From an uncultured Oscillospiraceae bacterium (lineage in GTDB: Bacteria > Bacillota > Clostridia > Oscillospirales > Acutalibacteraceae), in contig USAR01000089.1 in assembly GCA_900552605.1 (NCBI GenBank), forward strand, positions 1-6,304: a stretch of DNA of 6,304 nt. The letters are read 5' to 3'. The notes under the pieces are model-generated. The model searched no databases. It was given only the letters and a program-made list of their open reading frames with translations, and had not been told where the DNA came from. The translations under genes were made by a program, and so were the position numbers. Positions 5,192 to 6,304 of this stretch are shown in pieces; within the stretch, counting starts at the first letter, position 1; each line of letters begins with the position of its first letter.

Positions 5192-6187
5192 TCAGTTTTC
5201 TCCTACAACTTTGCAAAGCGTTTTTTGAACAGCAAATTCGTGCTTATAAGAATAAGGATTGGCTTTTTCGCCCGTAACCGATTGATAAAATTCCTTCATC
5301 ATTTCATCATAGCGTGAAAGGGTTGGAACATCTTTTACATTGATTTCTTCTTTTATATCAGAATAATGAGAACTGCCAACCATCGCTTTAGTTGACTTTA
5401 TCATTTTTACATTTAACTCAATCGGTTTGATTTCCACAGTGCCCTTACTACCCATAACTGCAAATCTTCGCATACCCCAGCCGTTCACTTCCACCGAGAG
5501 AGTTGTGATTTTTGCAATTGCTTTTTCATATTCCAAAACCGCAAAATTATTGTCGTCAGAATAGACGTCTTCAAAGCCTGTTTGTTTAATAAAGGAATAA
5601 ATATTTTTCGGCTCACCTAAAATGCTTACAATTAAATCAATCAGATGCGAACCGAAAATATACATTGAACCGCCCTTAAAATGCTTCAGCCATTCTCTGT
5701 ATTCCTTTGAATGATATGTGCTCATTTCTGCGTCTATCTGATATATTTCCCCAAGTTCTCCTGATTTTATCATTTCTATACATTTTCTTATGGCATAGTT
5801 ATATCGGTACATATATGCCATTTGTACAGTGAGCTTTTTCTCATTTGCAGTATTTAAAAGCGTTTGAAATTCAGCAAGTGTCCCGCTTGCAGGTTTATCT
5901 ATGTGAACATGCTTTCCTGCATCAACACACATCTTTGCAATTTTCGTTAAGTTCCAAACATCGCATTCAACCAATACAGCCTCTGACAATTCTATAATTT
6001 CTTCAACACTTAATCTCGGCAAATTCTTATAGCACCCAAAACCGCCTCGTTTTTTAACCCAATCATCGTTTTCTTCGGCATATCCTATCACTTCAAAAAG
6101 CTCCGGAAATTTTTGCACCGCTAGCATTTTGCCTTCGCCGTGGTTGTGACCGATGCCGATTTGCCCTATTTTTACTTTTTGCATCAT
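5192..6187 (-). CDS. Gfo/Idh/MocA-family oxidoreductase
   Basis: Predicted 331-residue cytoplasmic NAD(P)-dependent dehydrogenase, first gene of the operon. The N-terminal Rossmann domain opens with VKIGQIGIGHNHGEG (glycines 8, 11 and 13). The DKP motif (D97-K98-P99), equivalent to the family's EKP with its catalytic lysine, is in HVHIDKPASG. The C-terminal domain carries GSHLIDLIVSILGEP (H181 and D184), a usual active-site helix. Family members oxidise sugars, inositols and related polyols. The frame stays open upstream to an ATG at 6226, but the ATG at 6185-6187 is chosen because GGAG (6194-6197) lies 6 nt before it and the preceding 13 codons do not resemble the family. A second ATG follows immediately. 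The gene ends 35 nt before the dehydratase-like gene. No lesion is seen. Confidence 0.92.
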   Translation of the reverse strand: MMQKVKIGQIGIGHNHGEGKMLAVQKFPELFEVIGYAEENDDWVKKRGGFGCYKNLPRLSVEEIIELSEAVLVECDVWNLTKIAKMCVDAGKHVHIDKPASGTLAEFQTLLNTANEKKLTVQMAYMYRYNYAIRKCIEMIKSGELGEIYQIDAEMSTYHSKEYREWLKHFKGGSMYIFGSHLIDLIVSILGEPKNIYSFIKQTGFEDVYSDDNNFAVLEYEKAIAKITTLSVEVNGWGMRRFAVMGSKGTVEIKPIELNVKMIKSTKAMVGSSHYSDIKEEINVKDVPTLSRYDEMMKEFYQSVTGEKANPYSYKHEFAVQKTLCKVVGEN

Positions 6188-6193
6188 ACTTAT

Positions 6194-6197
6194 CTCC
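6194..6197 (-). promoter_or_regulatory. Ribosome binding site fixing the Gfo/Idh/MocA start
   Basis: GGAG within TTGGAGATAAGT lies 6 nt upstream of the ATG at 6187. It rules out the longer start at 6226, which lacks a comparable site. Confidence 0.75.
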
Positions 6198-6214
6198 AAC
6201 CAAATACTATGCAA

Positions 6215-6243
6215 ATTATAAAACAATACTTATTTCATAAAAT
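6215..6243 (-). promoter_or_regulatory. Probable operon promoter with a weak -35
   Basis: TATAAT (6215-6220) lies about 20 nt before the ribosome binding site. The corresponding -35 position (6238-6243) reads ATTTTA, a poor match, and falls inside the first copy of a 21-bp tandem repeat. A weak -35 overlapped by repeats suggests control by a bound regulator. Other TATAAT copies occur inside each repeat (6245-6250, 6266-6271), so the exact start is uncertain. Confidence 0.4.
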
Positions 6244-6274
6244 GATTATAAAATTTCATAAAATGATTATAAAA
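6233..6274. repeat. Perfect 21-bp tandem direct repeat, possible operator
   Basis: Two identical, adjacent 21-bp units (6233-6253 and 6254-6274), each starting TTTCAT and containing ATGATTATAAAA, lie directly upstream of the first operon gene. The 21-bp period is two helical turns, so two protein dimers would bind on the same face of the DNA. No third copy follows; the remaining 30 bases are AT-rich with no visible gene. The region is highly AT-rich, so chance duplication by replication slippage is an alternative. Confidence 0.6.
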
Positions 6275-6304
6275 TTCTTAAATATATTAGTAAATATCAA
6301 ATAT

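Overview
The window looks like a chromosomal segment from a low-to-moderate-GC Firmicute, most likely a gut Clostridia (Oscillospiraceae/Lachnospiraceae-like). The reasons are AGGAGG-type ribosome binding sites, sigma-A promoters with 17-bp spacers, CCA-encoding tRNA genes, Rho-independent terminators, and protein remnants typical of that group. The genus cannot be told from the sequence alone.

Left part (1-960). This stretch holds no intact recognisable gene. On the minus strand a consensus-like promoter (193-221) leads into a structured leader (about 35-130). One arm of that leader resembles the class I cyclic-di-GMP riboswitch; its target gene lies beyond the left edge. Further right on the minus strand are a 52-codon membrane-peptide ORF of doubtful status and the C-terminal scrap of a GH3 beta-glucosidase gene, broken by a stop codon and a frameshift. 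That scrap is interrupted by a roughly 350-bp internally deleted relic of an IS3-like insertion sequence, which still shows short inverted ends and a possible 4-bp target duplication.

Centre (961-1553). Two divergently transcribed tRNA genes, tRNA-Arg(CCG) on minus and tRNA-Leu(TAG) on plus, each have their own promoter and terminator. Two more terminator hairpins follow tRNA-Leu.

Right part (1503-6304). A compact minus-strand operon reads right to left: a Gfo/Idh/MocA oxidoreductase (intact), a type I 3-dehydroquinate dehydratase-like protein (three in-frame stops), an extended SDR/NAD-dependent epimerase-like protein (intact), a quinone oxidoreductase (two stops plus a large internal deletion), an EamA/DMT transporter (nearly intact, with an apparent one-base deletion in an A run at its start) and an unidentified broken small gene. 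Junctions between the genes are 35, 1 and 2 nt, then an 8-nt overlap, then 5 nt, as expected of a co-transcribed unit. The promoter region carries a perfect 21-bp tandem repeat, a plausible operator. Two dehydrogenase families, a dehydratase fold and a transporter suggest uptake and catabolism of a polyol, cyclitol or sugar-acid-like compound, but the substrate is not identifiable. The alternation of intact and broken genes suggests a pathway being lost, unless some lesions are assembly errors.
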